64,000 bases of DNA from Warburgia ugandensis (Eukaryota > Streptophyta > Magnoliopsida > Canellales > Canellaceae): assembly GCA_035236585.1 (NCBI GenBank), contig CP141128.1, positions 37,554,684 through 37,618,683 of the forward strand, in the 5' to 3' direction. Positions 34,280-46,680 of this stretch are shown in pieces. The first letter of the stretch is position 1, and each line of letters starts with the position of its first letter. The notes below the pieces were generated by a model that had not been told where the DNA came from, ran no database searches, and was given only the letters and a program-made list of their open reading frames with translations. A program made the translations under genes and the position numbers.

Positions 34280-35520
34280 CTCGCAATGAAATTTTCAATT
34301 AAATCTAGGTTATAATACTTTACCACTAGTTGTAGTTTCTAGGACTACATATAGAATAGTTGCGTTCTTACATTACTTTCCTTATTCCTTAAGATCTTTC
34401 ATAGCCACTTCTCTTTTTATTTGTGCTAGAATTTGGAGGACTTGGTGGAAAATGTTGGATAGTGACATTTTTTTTCATTTTTAGTGAATTGTAGTGAGGC
34501 TGTTAATGTATTATTTTTTTATATCATGATTCATTTAAATTAAAAAAGGGTTGTAATAATATAGGTCAAGGGTGAGCCACCTTAACCTGGAAGAGGAGCT
34601 GGTATGTACATTGACTAGCCTTGGTACAAGAGGACTATTTCTAAGCCCCCACGATGAGCTATTCTAATCTGTTTCAAATTCCTAGAATAGGGTTACATTA
34701 ACTTAGTTTGCGCTGTGGATGGTAGTGTAAAGCATAAGAATGTCATTTTATTACCTGTTGCATTTTAGGCTTTTGCATTAGATTTATTGGTTCCCTTACA
34801 TTATAGGACATGTTTAAATTCTTTAAAATGAATATATGTTGACTGAACTATCGTGGGATTGCTTCATTGATTAATAAGGGCACTTACCCCTAAAAGATCC
34901 AAGGGTGGATTTATCACCATCCCTTAGAACCACCTAAGTTAATCATCACCTTACAAGCAATCTTAGCCTCTACAAATTAATTAAAATCAATTAAAAGAGA
35001 CCTATAGTGGCCCATGAGCTCATAAGACCCTCTTGAAAGGAAGTAGATTATTGTCACTCTAGTGGCCCCTATCTAATCGGTTGTGATGGTATTTAAACAA
35101 CAAGCTTGGATAACACATCTAATGATTTAGATCACCTCGGACTGACTGAGGGTGTGAAGTAGTTGATTGTGATCAAGATCTAACTGATAAGCAGTAAGAC
35201 AACTACTTCGGTTAGAAATAATCTAAGAGACTCTCCTAAAAATAAATTCAAGAAAATAGACCTTTTAGCTTGCTTACGATAGGGTTAGAATTATTGTGTG
35301 TCGTTTGTTCATTTGGTTGTGTATCATTTGCATATAGGTTGCAGTATCTAGTTTCAGATCCCCTAGACCAATAAAAAAGCAAAAAATCTCTTTCGTTGTA
35401 TACAACGACTTGCTTTCATTGTATGCAAATGTAACCCAGCTGCACCATATATATGTGTATGCATGGCTGTCTATCCTTCAATCCATATGTAGTGCTCTTA
35501 TATACAAAGATTGAATAGAG
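34280..35520 (+). other. Leader of element 4
   Basis: Contains the shared leader blocks at about 34905-34955 and 35175-35205. The hairpin of elements 1 and 2 is only traceable in decayed form near 34560-34600. No reading frame supported. Confidence 0.65.
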
Positions 35521-37035
35521 TATCAAGCAAGGCCCTAAGAATCAAGTAGATCTAGAAGTACTTGCCAAAGAAATGCCCAATGAAGCAGTAGACGTCAAGC
35601 CATTGGAAGATTATTCTACTCCTATCCAATACAACTCCCCATTCTATATAGCTTTACCTGCACCTAACACAGACCATTTTGAGTTAAAAGCACGGAATAT
35701 TCAACTTTTGCCAACATTTTATGGGTTAGACAAGGAGGACAAATAGCACCATATTAAGGAATCCCTTGACATTTGTTCTACATTTAAATACTGCAACTTT
35801 TACTGATGACTCTATTATGTTGAGGCTATTTCCCTTCTCTTTGAAAGACAAAGTTAAAGCATGGCACAACTATAAAGTAGGCTCCATCACCACATGGGAT
35901 GAACTATCCAAGAAATTCTTGAATAAGTTCTTTCTATTCCATAAGACCAACGCCCTCATGAGAGAAATAATAAATTTCTAATAGAAAGAAGGAGAACATT
36001 TCTACGAATGTTGGGAATGTTGGAAGTACTATTGAAATGTCCCCACCACAGCTTTGAAAAGTGACGGCAGTTCTAATAGTTTTAGGAAGGTGTGACACTA
36101 CATAACCAATGTATGATAGACACTACTAGTGAAAAGGCTTTCTTGAATAGAAGTGATGTAGAGATTTAGAATTTCTTTCAAACGCTTGTAGAAAATGTTA
36201 ATCTATGGGATTACTCGAGTAGGATGGAAAGACATTTACTACCTCCAAAGAAAGGTGGTTTATATGAGATAGGGGTATCTTCAAACATACACAACAAAGT
36301 TGATATGTAGGCTTGCAAAGTGGATAAAATAGATGATTGCACTCAATGACTAGACACTTTCATGATGACCAACCAGTCTTCCATGCAGCCTCCATTTGAG
36401 GCTTGTTTAGTGTATTCAAGTTTTTCTTATCCTAATAACTCGTGTGCATCCTGCTTTGCTTTCCCTGAATATTTTTTAAAGCAGGCAAATGCTATTAATG
36501 CATTTCATAATGCTACCAACAACCAATATTCTAAGACCTACAATCCTAGATGAGCTAGTCATCCAAATTTTTAATAATCTAAGAATAACACATAAGGTGG
36601 CCCATCTGGGAATCCCCCTCAACAACCTATTCCTAGAGCTACATTGCCACAGCACTAGCGACCTCCTCAATAGTTTCCAGAACAACCAAGGAAACAATCA
36701 CTAGAGGAGATGCAGAATTTATTCATGTAAAGTTCAATGCAATTCCAGAACAATACAAAGCAAACGTTGCAAACCAACTCGCAGTCCATTGCAAAGTTGG
36801 AGCATTAAATGGGACATCTATTAGCTGTACTAAATGAGAGGGAAAAAGAAAAATTCCCTAATCAGCCTGTGCCCAACCCCAAGGGTCAGTAGGTTAATGG
36901 CTCAGCATTAAGTAATCAAGCCATGTCAATCACTACCCTTAGGAGTGGTAAGCAAATAAACAATCAGGTAGGCTAGACTAAGAACCCCCCAAACAACAGT
37001 GGCAAAACAAATCAAGCCATGTCAATCACTCCCAA
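35520..37035 (+). pseudogene. gag of element 4, truncated
   Basis: Gag wording: IALPAPNTDHFELKARNIQL near 35650-35710, LLPTFYGLDKED, then RLFPFSLKDKVKAWHNYKVG (35823-35882) and ELSKKFLNKFFLFHKTNALM (35905-35960). The Cys/His region is SSFSYPNNSCASCFAFPEYF near 36414-36475. Stops and frameshifts throughout. Similarity ends at about 37035, just after a repeat of aatcaagccatgtcaatcac (36917 and 37012); beyond it nothing matches the family. Confidence 0.8.
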
Positions 37036-37398
37036 AAACAGTCCACGAAAAACATGTATATGTAATAAAATCGGTAAGTTACAAACGATGTTTTACCCCG
37101 CTAGAAAACCATCTTAAAATAAGTCATGAAGCACCATTTTTAAGCATTTATATAATACGTGTCATGGAGCATTCCATCAACCCATAAGATAGTATAAAAC
37201 ATGTGTCCAACGTATAGCAGATACGAGATGAAGGTGCGCATTCTTCCGTGGACGTAAAACACACACATGATACTAACAAGCATTAAATAAGGTAAACAAC
37301 CCAACACATAACTCATGAAGGATTATCATACTTATGCAAGATCAACTGGGTAAACATGTATCAAGGATCATGTGCACACTACATAGAGATATAAAACA
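37036..37398. other. Anonymous sequence
   Basis: No gene or known repeat recognised. The last ~60 bases may be a decayed first unit of the array that follows. Confidence 0.4.
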
Positions 37399-37857
37399 AA
37401 TCTTGGTTTCCCAATGCCTCTAGGATCATGGTCACAAATACATGACAACCTAGAACGAAATCTCAGACTTTTGAATGCATCTGTATCATGCACATACTTT
37501 GATTGGAGCTTTAGATGAAATCTCGACCTTTCAAGTTCAATGGATCATGCGCACATATCATCTGTATTAGAATGAAGTCTTGGCCTTTCAAAGGCCCTAC
37601 AACCATGAGCATGCATATAGAGTCACAAGACGAAATCCCAGCCTTACAAACGCTGTATCACACGCATCATTCTCAATAAAATGAAAACGAAAATCAAAGT
37701 CCTACGAGCCATCTATACCACGTGTATATTCACAATGACTTAAATCTTAGCCTTTCAAGGCTCAATAATCATGCGCATAACACCTATAGAATCATAAGAA
37801 GCAATCTTAGCCTTTCAATGGCTATTCATCATGCGCATATTTATAGGTATATATAAC
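37399..37857 (+). repeat. Degenerate tandem array, ~58-bp period, 8 units
   Basis: Units start at about 37399, 37460, 37520, 37577, 37635, 37692, 37744 and 37803. A typical unit reads aatcttagcctttcaa, then a short variable part, then atcatgcgcatat, then a variable tail ending agacga or similar. Unit length varies from about 52 to 61. Divergence is high, so the array is old. Confidence 0.85.
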
Positions 37858-38500
37858 AAGAATTTCATGACTAATTCTCATTCAATCTCTCACGTGGAAT
37901 CAGTAGCAGAAATTGCCTTGGTGGACACGAGTACTTCCAAGTTTTCTCATATTTCCAGGCTTGCTGTACAAGGCAGCAAGTTGTCACGGACTTGCATTGC
38001 AAGGCCCGTGACCAAGGCCTAAGGATCTAAGGAAAACTTATTTAGCTCATGAACATTGCCTGAAGGATTTAAGCTTGTTGTTGAAAACCATGGAACAAGG
38101 CTTGATTCTAGAAGGCCTAGATTCTGGAAGAGTCCTTGTAAATATCTAGAAAGAGGAAAACTTAGACATTTGTAGAAACTTCTAGGGAGAATTCTAGAAT
38201 AATCCTCAACCATTATATAGTTGACACGTGTAATAATCCAGATCATCCATTAAGAAAGTGGATGAAAGGGAACAACTATAAATAGGTGTCAAATCCTCAT
38301 TTGTAATCAGCTCAGTTTCAGTTAAGCTCAATACATTTGGAGAGTTTCCTTTCTGAGTTCCTCTCGTTGCTTTTGTAGGTGAGTAAGTATAGCCCTAGCA
38401 AGTGAGAGTGAGGTGGAAGGCTGACTTGTCCCTAGCGAGGGAGTTGTGCACAAGTGCCACACAAGTTTAACAAAGGTGAAACTGCAACCCCGTGACAAAG
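37858..38500 (+). promoter_or_regulatory. LTR-like promoter segment
   Basis: A TATA box tataaataggtg (38277-38288) is followed by a pyrimidine-rich leader (tcagctcagtttcagttaag). The sequence before it has several tctagaagg / ttctaga phrases. The layout resembles the U3/R part of a plant LTR, possibly copia, but no partner LTR or internal domain is seen. Could also be an isolated promoter. Confidence 0.35.
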
Positions 38501-39417
38501 TTCTTGCTTTCCATGATTTTTCCCAAGGGAATCTCTTTCTAAATTCTCCGTTCAGCTGCCCCAAGTTTCTCATATTGTATTTACTTTCTAACTCTCAAGA
38601 AGCGGATGATATCCACTTGTCAAATAGATTTATCATAAGGCGTCTCAAGGAACGATGTCTTTATCTTCTTCTAATTCTATTCCAATCTCCAACGTTACTT
38701 GGTTTCCCATTGTCCATCTCAGCTACTCCGCTTTCTAATCTTTATGGCCTCAACGATTTCAACCCTGAACAGGCCTCCTATCTCATGCTCTATTGCATCT
38801 CAGTCCTCCATCTCTCTCATAGAACATGATGTCTTTTGCAACAATCTTAACCATCCAATCTTGGCTTGATCATGATGTCCTTTATCACCTTATAGCTGCT
38901 CATCTTAGCCACTAATCCTTAACTAGAACAAGACACCTCAATCCTCCATATCTCGTTGCATGAAATCCACGCCATTCTATTACATCTCACATGGCAATCA
39001 CGCCCCAGCCACTATAAAATGGCATGAAATGTGACATTTAGTTCTTGTACTCTCTACATAGGATTTCATCCAACCACTTAGAGATCTAGGATGTTCCACC
39101 TTGAACCGTCCAAAGCTCTCTTAAGTGATGGTTTTAACTTAATACAATAAGCCCTACCAAGTGCTTAGTAGCTTGGACTTTTCATTAGCAATTGATCCCA
39201 ACCTGCATAAGGTTTCGGGCTTTTAATTAGTTAGACTTCTAAGCTTGAGCTTGGAGGCATCCAACTCTCTCCAGGGTTCCTAGTTCCCAACGTCTTGGAT
39301 CTCTATTCCATGGTGAGATTTCTCACCGTCAGTAACTCATCACATGTCTAGCTCACCATTCATCAAGTATTATGTACTCATAAATGAGGATAAAGTTTCA
39401 TTTCATTCATAATAAAA
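38500..39417. other. Anonymous sequence
   Basis: Open frames (for example 38446-38829) have no recognisable family or coding signature. Nothing supported. Confidence 0.4.
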
Positions 39418-39672
39418 ATGAGTACAAAATTTAACATATTACGAATAGACTTTGAAAAAAGCTTTATAGAACTCAAACCTCCTGCTCCATTTCCACCTCT
39501 CCTTCAAAATTTTCCTGCATTATATGAGAACGCCCATGGACTGCTTTTACTAGAGCAGACCTTTCATGATTTGAATCATTCATGTGACTACTCTCACTTT
39601 AGATGTCTAATAGGTGAAAAAGCATATGAAGTGAATGATTATAACCCGTCCATTGTTTATTTAAGTGTTTAA
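39418..39672 (+). CDS. Unrecognised 84-codon open frame
   Basis: An ATG-to-stop frame with mixed composition (for example FEKSFIELKPPAPFPPLLQ and LEQTFHDLNHSCDYSHF). No family, signal peptide or membrane segment is recognised. Its end overlaps a 60-bp tandem duplication. It may be chance or a retroelement scrap; listed because it is less low-complexity than other short frames nearby. Confidence 0.15.
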   Translation: MSTKFNILRIDFEKSFIELKPPAPFPPLLQNFPALYENAHGLLLLEQTFHDLNHSCDYSHFRCLIGEKAYEVNDYNPSIVYLSV

Positions 39673-39770
39673 GCCATCCACAAATTTTTAAATGCTACAA
39701 TTATCTAATCTATTGTTTATTAAAGTGTTTAAGCCATCCACAACTGCTTAGATGCTAGAATTATCTAATC
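39651..39770 (+). repeat. 60-bp tandem duplication
   Basis: Units 39651-39710 and 39711-39770 share attgtttatt-aagtgttt, aagccatccacaa and attatctaatc. Confidence 0.88.
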
Positions 39771-41307
39771 CAGGTGCTTTTACCTATTAGAGATGAATAA
39801 GAACAGTTGAATGAATGTGGGTCATGCAAAGATAGCCTCCAGCAGAAGTGGTCCACAGAGGCTCTATATAGCGTCTATTTAGTATTTCTCTTGTTATGTA
39901 TCTGACATCAAGTGAGTCACTGTCGGAAATCCAAAGAAAAAATCATTATTCTGGGGATTCGCAATATAAGTTCCACAGGTTGGATATGATTGAAATATGC
40001 CAGCTCTTCATTGCAAGAACATGGGTGGGTAAAAGTACTAGAGCGGCCCACATGCTTGATGATCCACATGCACCAAGTCAAGCCCGTCATGCAAACTGAT
40101 GAAATGAAAAGCAAAAGATCAGCAACCTACAGACATCAAATCAAAAGCTTACACACTCCCACCAATCGAAGCTTATCCAGCAGTTGATTTTGACTTTTGA
40201 ACATTCCACCTGTATTTTCACTGCTCATTTTCTTTTTTGTTTATTCTTTTCTTTCGATTGTTCACATTATGACTGCTCAAACTAACTGCTCATATTCTTG
40301 ATTGGGCCCTCTTTAGACAGCTACGTCCCAACAATATAAGTACATTCGAAAATTCTAAACCAATAATTACCAGTTACCATTTATTGTGTTTCAACCTTCT
40401 GAACAATCCCATTTACAACTATCGCAATGAACTCTAGGACCATAAAGATGAATAAGATGTACAAAAGGGGGCCTTCAAGATGGGCTCCAGCAGATGAATG
40501 GTCTGGATCACCAAAAGATGGGATCTCTTGTACCTTCTAGCCCTGGCATAGAATCGTTCAGAGTGGGTCTGCTGAGCAACACAAGAAAACTCTTCGATAA
40601 CACGGGGTCAGCTTTTCATTTATCTTGCTATCTACAAGCTTGAACCTACATGCTGCAACCAGACAACCCTTAGCACCTAAAATACCACCAAATTGATCGT
40701 AGAAGAAGGTAACCTACAATCTCATTATAGGAACTGGTATCTGCAGATGCTAGTTTTCCTAATTGCTCCCAGATTCCCAATATAGGCTGCCAACTACAGA
40801 AGTGAAAAGAAAAAAATAAGTACAGATACCATTTCGTTTCCTGGAATTTTGTCAACTTGCCGAAACAAGCTAAAGCTCTGTCATTTGTGTTTGTATCTCA
40901 TCCAACCAGCCAAGCTAAAGCTCTGTCATTTGTGTTTATATCTCATCCAACCAGCCAAATAAAGAAGCACGCAAAATTTACACAGTAGTGACAAACTAAT
41001 GCCGATCATCGCATGTAGTTGTGCTCTACGTATCTAGAAAGTGGGGTACAAAAGAAACAATTTGGAGAAGATTATAAGTGGGCATGACCATAGGCACCCA
41101 TCTGAACAGAGCGGATTAAGTTCTCAACCTCCATGTTTCTGGTTAAAGAAGCTTAAACCGAGATAAAGGATAACTTCATACTGTACATACCTCCCACTGG
41201 CAGTCTGGAAGCTTTGTATAAAACAATTCTCCTCATGCAAAACCAAATATTTCAGAGACAAGAAAGGTAATTTCTTTTGACCCTTAAGCACTTCCCCAAA
41301 GAACCAG
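39771..41307 (-). other. Downstream/3' UTR side of the PRAT-family gene
   Basis: Follows the stop codon of the minus-strand gene. The 3' UTR starts at 41307, but its end cannot be placed; candidate minus-strand poly(A) signals are weak (for example aataaa read from about 40381). A 45-bp tandem duplication lies at 40867-40956. No other gene recognised. Confidence 0.4.
40867..40956 (+). repeat. 45-bp tandem duplication
   Basis: Units 40867-40911 and 40912-40956 (aagctaaagctctgtcattt...catccaaccagcc) differ at about one base, so the event is recent. Confidence 0.92.
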
Positions 41308-41442
41308 TTAGACAGCCATCGCACAATCAGCTGCTGTGGTGATGACAGACACCATAGCTGCTGTACCAAACACTTGCACCCAGCTCCTTGTCCTTGCAGC
41401 CAGAGCTGCCCCAGTGACAGCACCTGCAATACAAGAATTCAC
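41308..41442 (-). CDS. Terminal exon of a PRAT-family (OEP16/Tim17-22-23-like) membrane protein
   Basis: Encodes the last 44 residues: VNSCIAGAVTGAALAARTRS, then WVQVFGTAAMVSVITTAADC, then AMAV and a stop (tta at 41308-41310 on the plus strand). The 3' splice site reads ttgatgcag before the exon (AG complement at 41443-41444). Glycine/alanine-rich small-residue helices with G-x3-G are typical of the PRAT channel/translocase family of plastid and mitochondrial membranes. With the exon at 58665-58732 it completes the PRAT signature. Wording is closest, from memory, to the OEP16-4 (HP20-type) group, but the subfamily is an inference. The frame is intact with no stops, unlike everything else in the window. 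Confidence 0.85.
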   Translation of the reverse strand: MNSCIAGAVTGAALAARTRSWVQVFGTAAMVSVITTAADCAMAV

Positions 41443-44400
41443 CTGCATCAAATTTTAAGGTTCTTGTTAGCGAGTCATCAAGCTCGATCAGCAGGTTCAG
41501 TAATATTTTCTGTTAGTTTAAATCTAAAGGTTAATGATGGCTGACAGTCTGTTCTTCACAGAATTGTCCAGAGGCATTCAATTTAGTAGTACATTTCCTT
41601 TAGAATGTTCAATAAAATCTGACTCTATGAGGTTAGGTTCTTCCAGAGTTCTTAAAAGTTAGATGCCACATGATCACATACTCATCACATACAATGGTCA
41701 AATTGTAAGTTCAAGATGCTTGACAAAAATCCATGGTGCATTAGACTTGTAAATCTCTAAAATTGAAGGAGAAAACCCTATGAATCAAAAAGTGCTTGAC
41801 AGAATATCCAGAATATTTTCAAGAAAATAATGCTAATGTCTGTAAGATGGTGATAAATATTGTAGGATGGTTTCTGATAAGATGGTGGATCGAAAGGGCA
41901 TGGAGCTTGCAATTTGATGGCCTCCAAAACTTTTAACTGATATGAAATTGTAGTAAGAGTTTTGAAGGCAGCAGCAAAAAACCAAAAACCAGTAGCAATA
42001 ATGGGGATACTTTGCTGTTTGTAATTGCTGCTAACCAGCTTGGTTTGGGCTTTACTTCAGCATCCCATGTACACTCTCTTTACATAACAAATATCTTAGC
42101 ATTCATAAGAAAAAGATAAAAAAGGGTTATGTCTGGTTGAAAGTAAAAAAATGAAAGAACATGGAGGATCCTAGAGTAACAGTCCTCTGAAACCTTCACA
42201 TTCCAAGAACATTGTGTAGACACGATTCTGACCAATTTGAACAGACAAAATCCCACAACTCAATAATAAAAATGTCTTGAGGATCATGGTGTTTCCTTAA
42301 AATGGAGTTCAAATATGGGCTATAGTGCTGCATTTACAATTCTTCAAAAATATATAACCGCAGGATTTTCAAGACAGTTCTCATATTCAAAATGTCCTAA
42401 ATTAGTTTCAAGTCTTACAAAGGACCCAACATAGATTTCAACACAGAACCTCACTCACTGAGATGGTCATCTGACGTACAAAGGACCCAACATAGATTTC
42501 AACACAGAACCTCACTCACTGAGATAGTCATCTGACGAAGTTAGCATGCTCAGAATCTAGGCCTTCCTAGCCAGACTTTGAGTTGTACCTAGTAGTAATA
42601 ACTTGAGCATATTAGAATACTTGAGCTCTTAAAATTGAAAAAATATCTCAGCATTTGAAAGTTGAGATTATGACCAAACCCCAACAGACGATTTTCTAAT
42701 AATTAACAAACTCAAGGTTCTTCTTCTTACACGTGTCAAAGGCTTTCAACCAGTCATGATGGCATCATCATGGAAAGCTTCAATCTATAAGAGATTTATC
42801 TGCCCCTCCATTTGGCAAGTCAGAATCAGGGAGTTTGAGAAAAAAGAAGATAAGAATCTGATCATGGGAGTCTACGTCCACAACCTAAGCATATGATGCT
42901 AGAAGTCTAGATGGAACTGCGCAGTTGACTCTATCAACCACTCTACACTCAAAAAGAACCTACTCCAGAAAAGAGCCTTGTTTCTTCTGTTCAAACTCCA
43001 ACTTAGTAATCCAAAAAGTGTGTTTATACTAGATACAATCTTCATAAATAGTTCCTCAACCTCATTCATCATTGGATGTTTGTCTTTTGAGGTTTTTAGA
43101 TCTCTTGGCCATCCATGAGTTACTATACAGAAAGACATGACATTTATCAATTTGCAGGTTATTTATACTAAATAATTGTCACTCTAATTTTGAAGGAGAT
43201 ATAGCTTTTCTTCCAAGCGGCAAGCATCTCATCCACCCTCTCCACCACTGATGGTCAGAAGGGAGCCTTCTCACTTCAAACAGCAAAAGAATTGCAAGAT
43301 TTGTGACCACCATAAACTCCATACTGATCCCCAATAAGGAGCTTTATGTAATTCACCTTGACATACTACATACTGTAACCACCTCAAACCATTTCAGCTA
43401 CAGAAAACGTCATATACTCTGCCTCTTCACCACCAAAAACGTCATATACTCTGCCCTTTAAGGCCTTAAATGAGCCCATGACTCTTTACCAGCAAAGCAT
43501 AAGATGGGCACTATACCACCAACCACAACAAAGGGAAATGGAGAAAGACTATTTCCTTCTTTGATCCCAAATGCTACTTACAAGGATGAAGTTGTAGAAA
43601 TAATCTGTGCACCATGGCTTCTGCCCAAACCTCATTTCCATACACAGTCACTGAATATTCACATGGCCAAATTCTTCTTAGAAAACTATTCTTTCTTCAT
43701 GGTGACTTCAATCAAAGCATGCATTTCCTGTCAAAACACCATTACAGACCTGGCCATCCTCAGAAATGGTGCAGTGAGAATAATGGAAGGATGAATTAGC
43801 TGGAGTGAGAAAAGCTCAAATTTACGCCATTGACCAAGCTAATTGGCTGAAAGTTCTGGACTTCCGTTCTCCTTCTCAGAGGGAAGAGTTTAAAATATAA
43901 AATTTGGTTCTTTATCTGAATGGTATCAACCATCAAGCTATGTAGTTGCAGGCAAAAGGGGTGTAACTGGATCCTAGAGGGACTAGGCACGCCTAGTCAC
44001 AAGACTAGTTCCCAAGGTGGAAATTAAATAATTAAATTTTTAAAAAGGGAAAAATTCGAAATAAATCCCCAAAGTTACAAAAAAATTCTTAAAAAAATAA
44101 GAAAAACAGGACTATAAAAAAAAGGTCATTTTCAACATTATAATGGAAACATTTACAAATTTATTACAAAAACAAATATAAGAAAAAAAAACCATACTGT
44201 ATACTATGTATTTCATGGTTTTCACTACAAAATAACAAAAAAGAAAATGAAACAAGACCATGGAAATGCCGTTTTTAGCTAATATAATGCAAACCTATGG
44301 ATGTATATAACAATGAATAATACATTAAATCTATGAAAATAATGAAATAGAGTTTTGTTTTTAGTATTAGAGTGCAAATATGTTAACATTTCAGGCAAAA

Positions 44401-45080
44401 ATCAAGCATTGATCATTAAAAATTAAAGAACGGCACTGTTTTTACCTTTCTTTTCAAAAAAAGGATAATAGAAAAAAACCCAACATAAATTTGTAATTTC
44501 TTACCTTCAATCACTTTAAGAAAGCTTCAATCACCAATGGAAAATGAGGACAGTTGTAAGCAGAAGAAAGGAAGTTTGGAAGAAAAATAAGGAGCAGAAA
44601 TAGTAAAATGAAGGTTTCAAATCACTTACGGTGCACCTGGAGTCAGAGGCACAGAAAACTCAAGGTGCAAGGTGCAACAAGTTGCGGGACTAGTCGTGAT
44701 TAGCCGCACTGTGCTTTAAGCCCATTGCACTTAGCCTTAGTTGATTCGCAAGGCTGCGCCTAGCAACTAGTCGTGCCTGCAACTACATAGCCATCAAGTA
44801 TATGAGTTCCATAAAGCTGGTTCCTATTTGACAAGATCCTTAAAGGGCCATAAATGAAAGAATGTCAATGCAGGCCAAAAGATTAGTCCCTCTCCATACA
44901 AAAGTTAATCTTTACATTTTCTCATCCACGAAATTTCTCTTAGTCAAGTCCAGTTCTAAAAGCATTTCTTCTCTTTAATGCAAATTCCTCCTTTGGTATG
45001 CCTCTTTACTTCATTCTCAACATGATGACTTCAGCAAAATTTCCTTCATTCTAAGAGTTTGATTATCCACAACAGAATAC
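41443..45080. other. Anonymous intron DNA
   Basis: No gene firmly recognised. A 61-bp tandem duplication is at 42416-42537 and a 32-bp-period repeat of aaaacgtcatatactctgcc at 43404 and 43436. Short frames at 42899-43150 (minus) and 43504-43794 (plus) carry no identifiable motif. Confidence 0.4.
42416..42537 (+). repeat. 61-bp tandem duplication
   Basis: Units 42416-42476 and 42477-42537 (tacaaaggacccaacataga...gtcatctgacg) are near identical. Confidence 0.92.
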
Positions 45081-45089
45081 AACTCATAC

Positions 45090-46680
45090 TTGAAAAATCA
45101 AAAATCCTACAAAAAGAAATGCAGAAGGACATCCAAAGAAAATCTCAACAGCAAAAGCAGCTCCAAATTGGCAAGCAGAAAAAGAAAGAGCACAAAACAA
45201 AGCCCTTCAAGAAATCCTAGAAAATCGAAAGGCTTTTACCTACTACTATCACTCAAAAGCTATCTTTTACGGACACTCTTATTCTTGAATTAAGGGGAAA
45301 GATAGAAGCTCTTCACAAAGAACGTTAAACCATCGCCACATCAGTCAAAAATTTCTCTCTTCGCAATAGATTACACAGTGAAAAGGAGGCATAAAAAAGG
45401 TTCTTACAAGCTCAGCTCAAATCCACTGAAGATCTCATGTACAAAATGACTCAATTTTCAGTCTACCACCAAAAATCTATCCTACCTCACAACAACATCT
45501 CTCCACATCCATTACCCAACCAAATTATTCATACATGCTACAACCTTTCCATGGAACCAAACCACCTTCATCAACATCCCCACCAAACCCTATTGATCCC
45601 ATTGTTAGCACTTCAGAACCTCAACCAATAGAAATATTTCCTCTTGAAAACCCTAATCCTATTGAAAGCCTCCTTAAAAAAATTTCTCAACCTACATCTC
45701 CAATTCTTGAACTCTCCCAAGAAACCTTCATCTCAGACACTTCTTCAAAATTCCTTGAGTCAGACCCAAACAACATTCCTGATGCTTTTGTGCAAGATAC
45801 TGTTACTAAAAGCCTTACGAAGAACCTATAGTTGAAGAACCTCCAGATCCTCTAGAAGCATTTTATGATCCTCCAACAACAGATATCAAAAAGTTGTTCA
45901 CAATAGATAATGTTCCTCCTAAATAGCATGAAAGAATCACAAAAATTTATGTTTGGAGCAAAACAGAATTAGAAACAACTCAAACATGGTTGCATAGGTC
46001 ATAAAAAGACTCATCCCAAGATTCACAGGTAGATTAAGAGATAAATGGATATCACTTGGAGAATATCGCCAATTACAAGTCTTTCAATGCCTTTCTCTTG
46101 AAGCATTATTCAACCATTTACAAACAGAATTTTCTAGATCTCTGCATCAGCAAACAGAAACATACAAAGATGAATACTTGAAGATGAAATACATCACATT
46201 CAAGATCAAGAATCTAGAAAAGCATTTCGACAAAATGTCTCAAAGATATTATACCATCAATGGTATGGATGATGTCAACCTAAAGTATGTATTCCTCAAC
46301 TCATTACCTAAACCTCTTGGAAATAAAACTCACAAGCTGATGAAAAATATAAAGTTATCTTTTCAAGAATCATCTTTACGAGTTATGTAGCAGCATACTC
46401 AACTTGCTTTGCAGCAATTATTCAATAAAAAAATTCTTCCAGAAATGGAAAAAATAGGCAAAAAGATTAGAATTGCATTTGAGAGGTCAAATCTTGCTAT
46501 CAAATCCAAAAAAGAAAAAGATTGTTCTTACAGCTCCAAGAAGAAATATCACAGGAAAAAGTCTCACAAAAATACAAAGGAGTATCATCACAAGTCAAAA
46601 TTCAGAAAAAAAAAGGAAAATGGCAATATTTGAGAAAAAAATTGAAAGGGTATTAAACTTCTTCAACAAGTAGCAGTGTA
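45090..46680 (+). pseudogene. Endogenous caulimovirid fossil: coat-protein region
   Basis: Plant pararetrovirus fragment. A Lys/Gln-rich region (45090-45420) and a Pro/Ser-rich region (45535-45831) lead into capsid wording at 46178-46390 (NLEKHFDKMSQRYYTINGMD, then LKYVFLNSLPKPLGNKT). A following frame, 46409-46633, has EMEKIGKKIRIAFER and a basic Cys/Ser/Lys tail. That layout is the coat protein of florendovirus/petuvirus-like Caulimoviridae. The domain is split by frameshifts and stops (for example at 46388, and throughout 45832-46170). No protease or RT follows here. An inert old copy. Confidence 0.75.

Noticed and set aside
37399..37857. CRISPR-like regular array
   Set aside because: The context is a plant nuclear genome, units are degenerate with no exact repeats and no cas genes, and the spacing drifts; it is a minisatellite.
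43504..43794. Antisense copia-type integrase (a WAEAM-like peptide on the minus strand)
   Set aside because: Only a five-residue resemblance; flanking codons have stops and no GAG, RT or RNase H landmark of copia follows.
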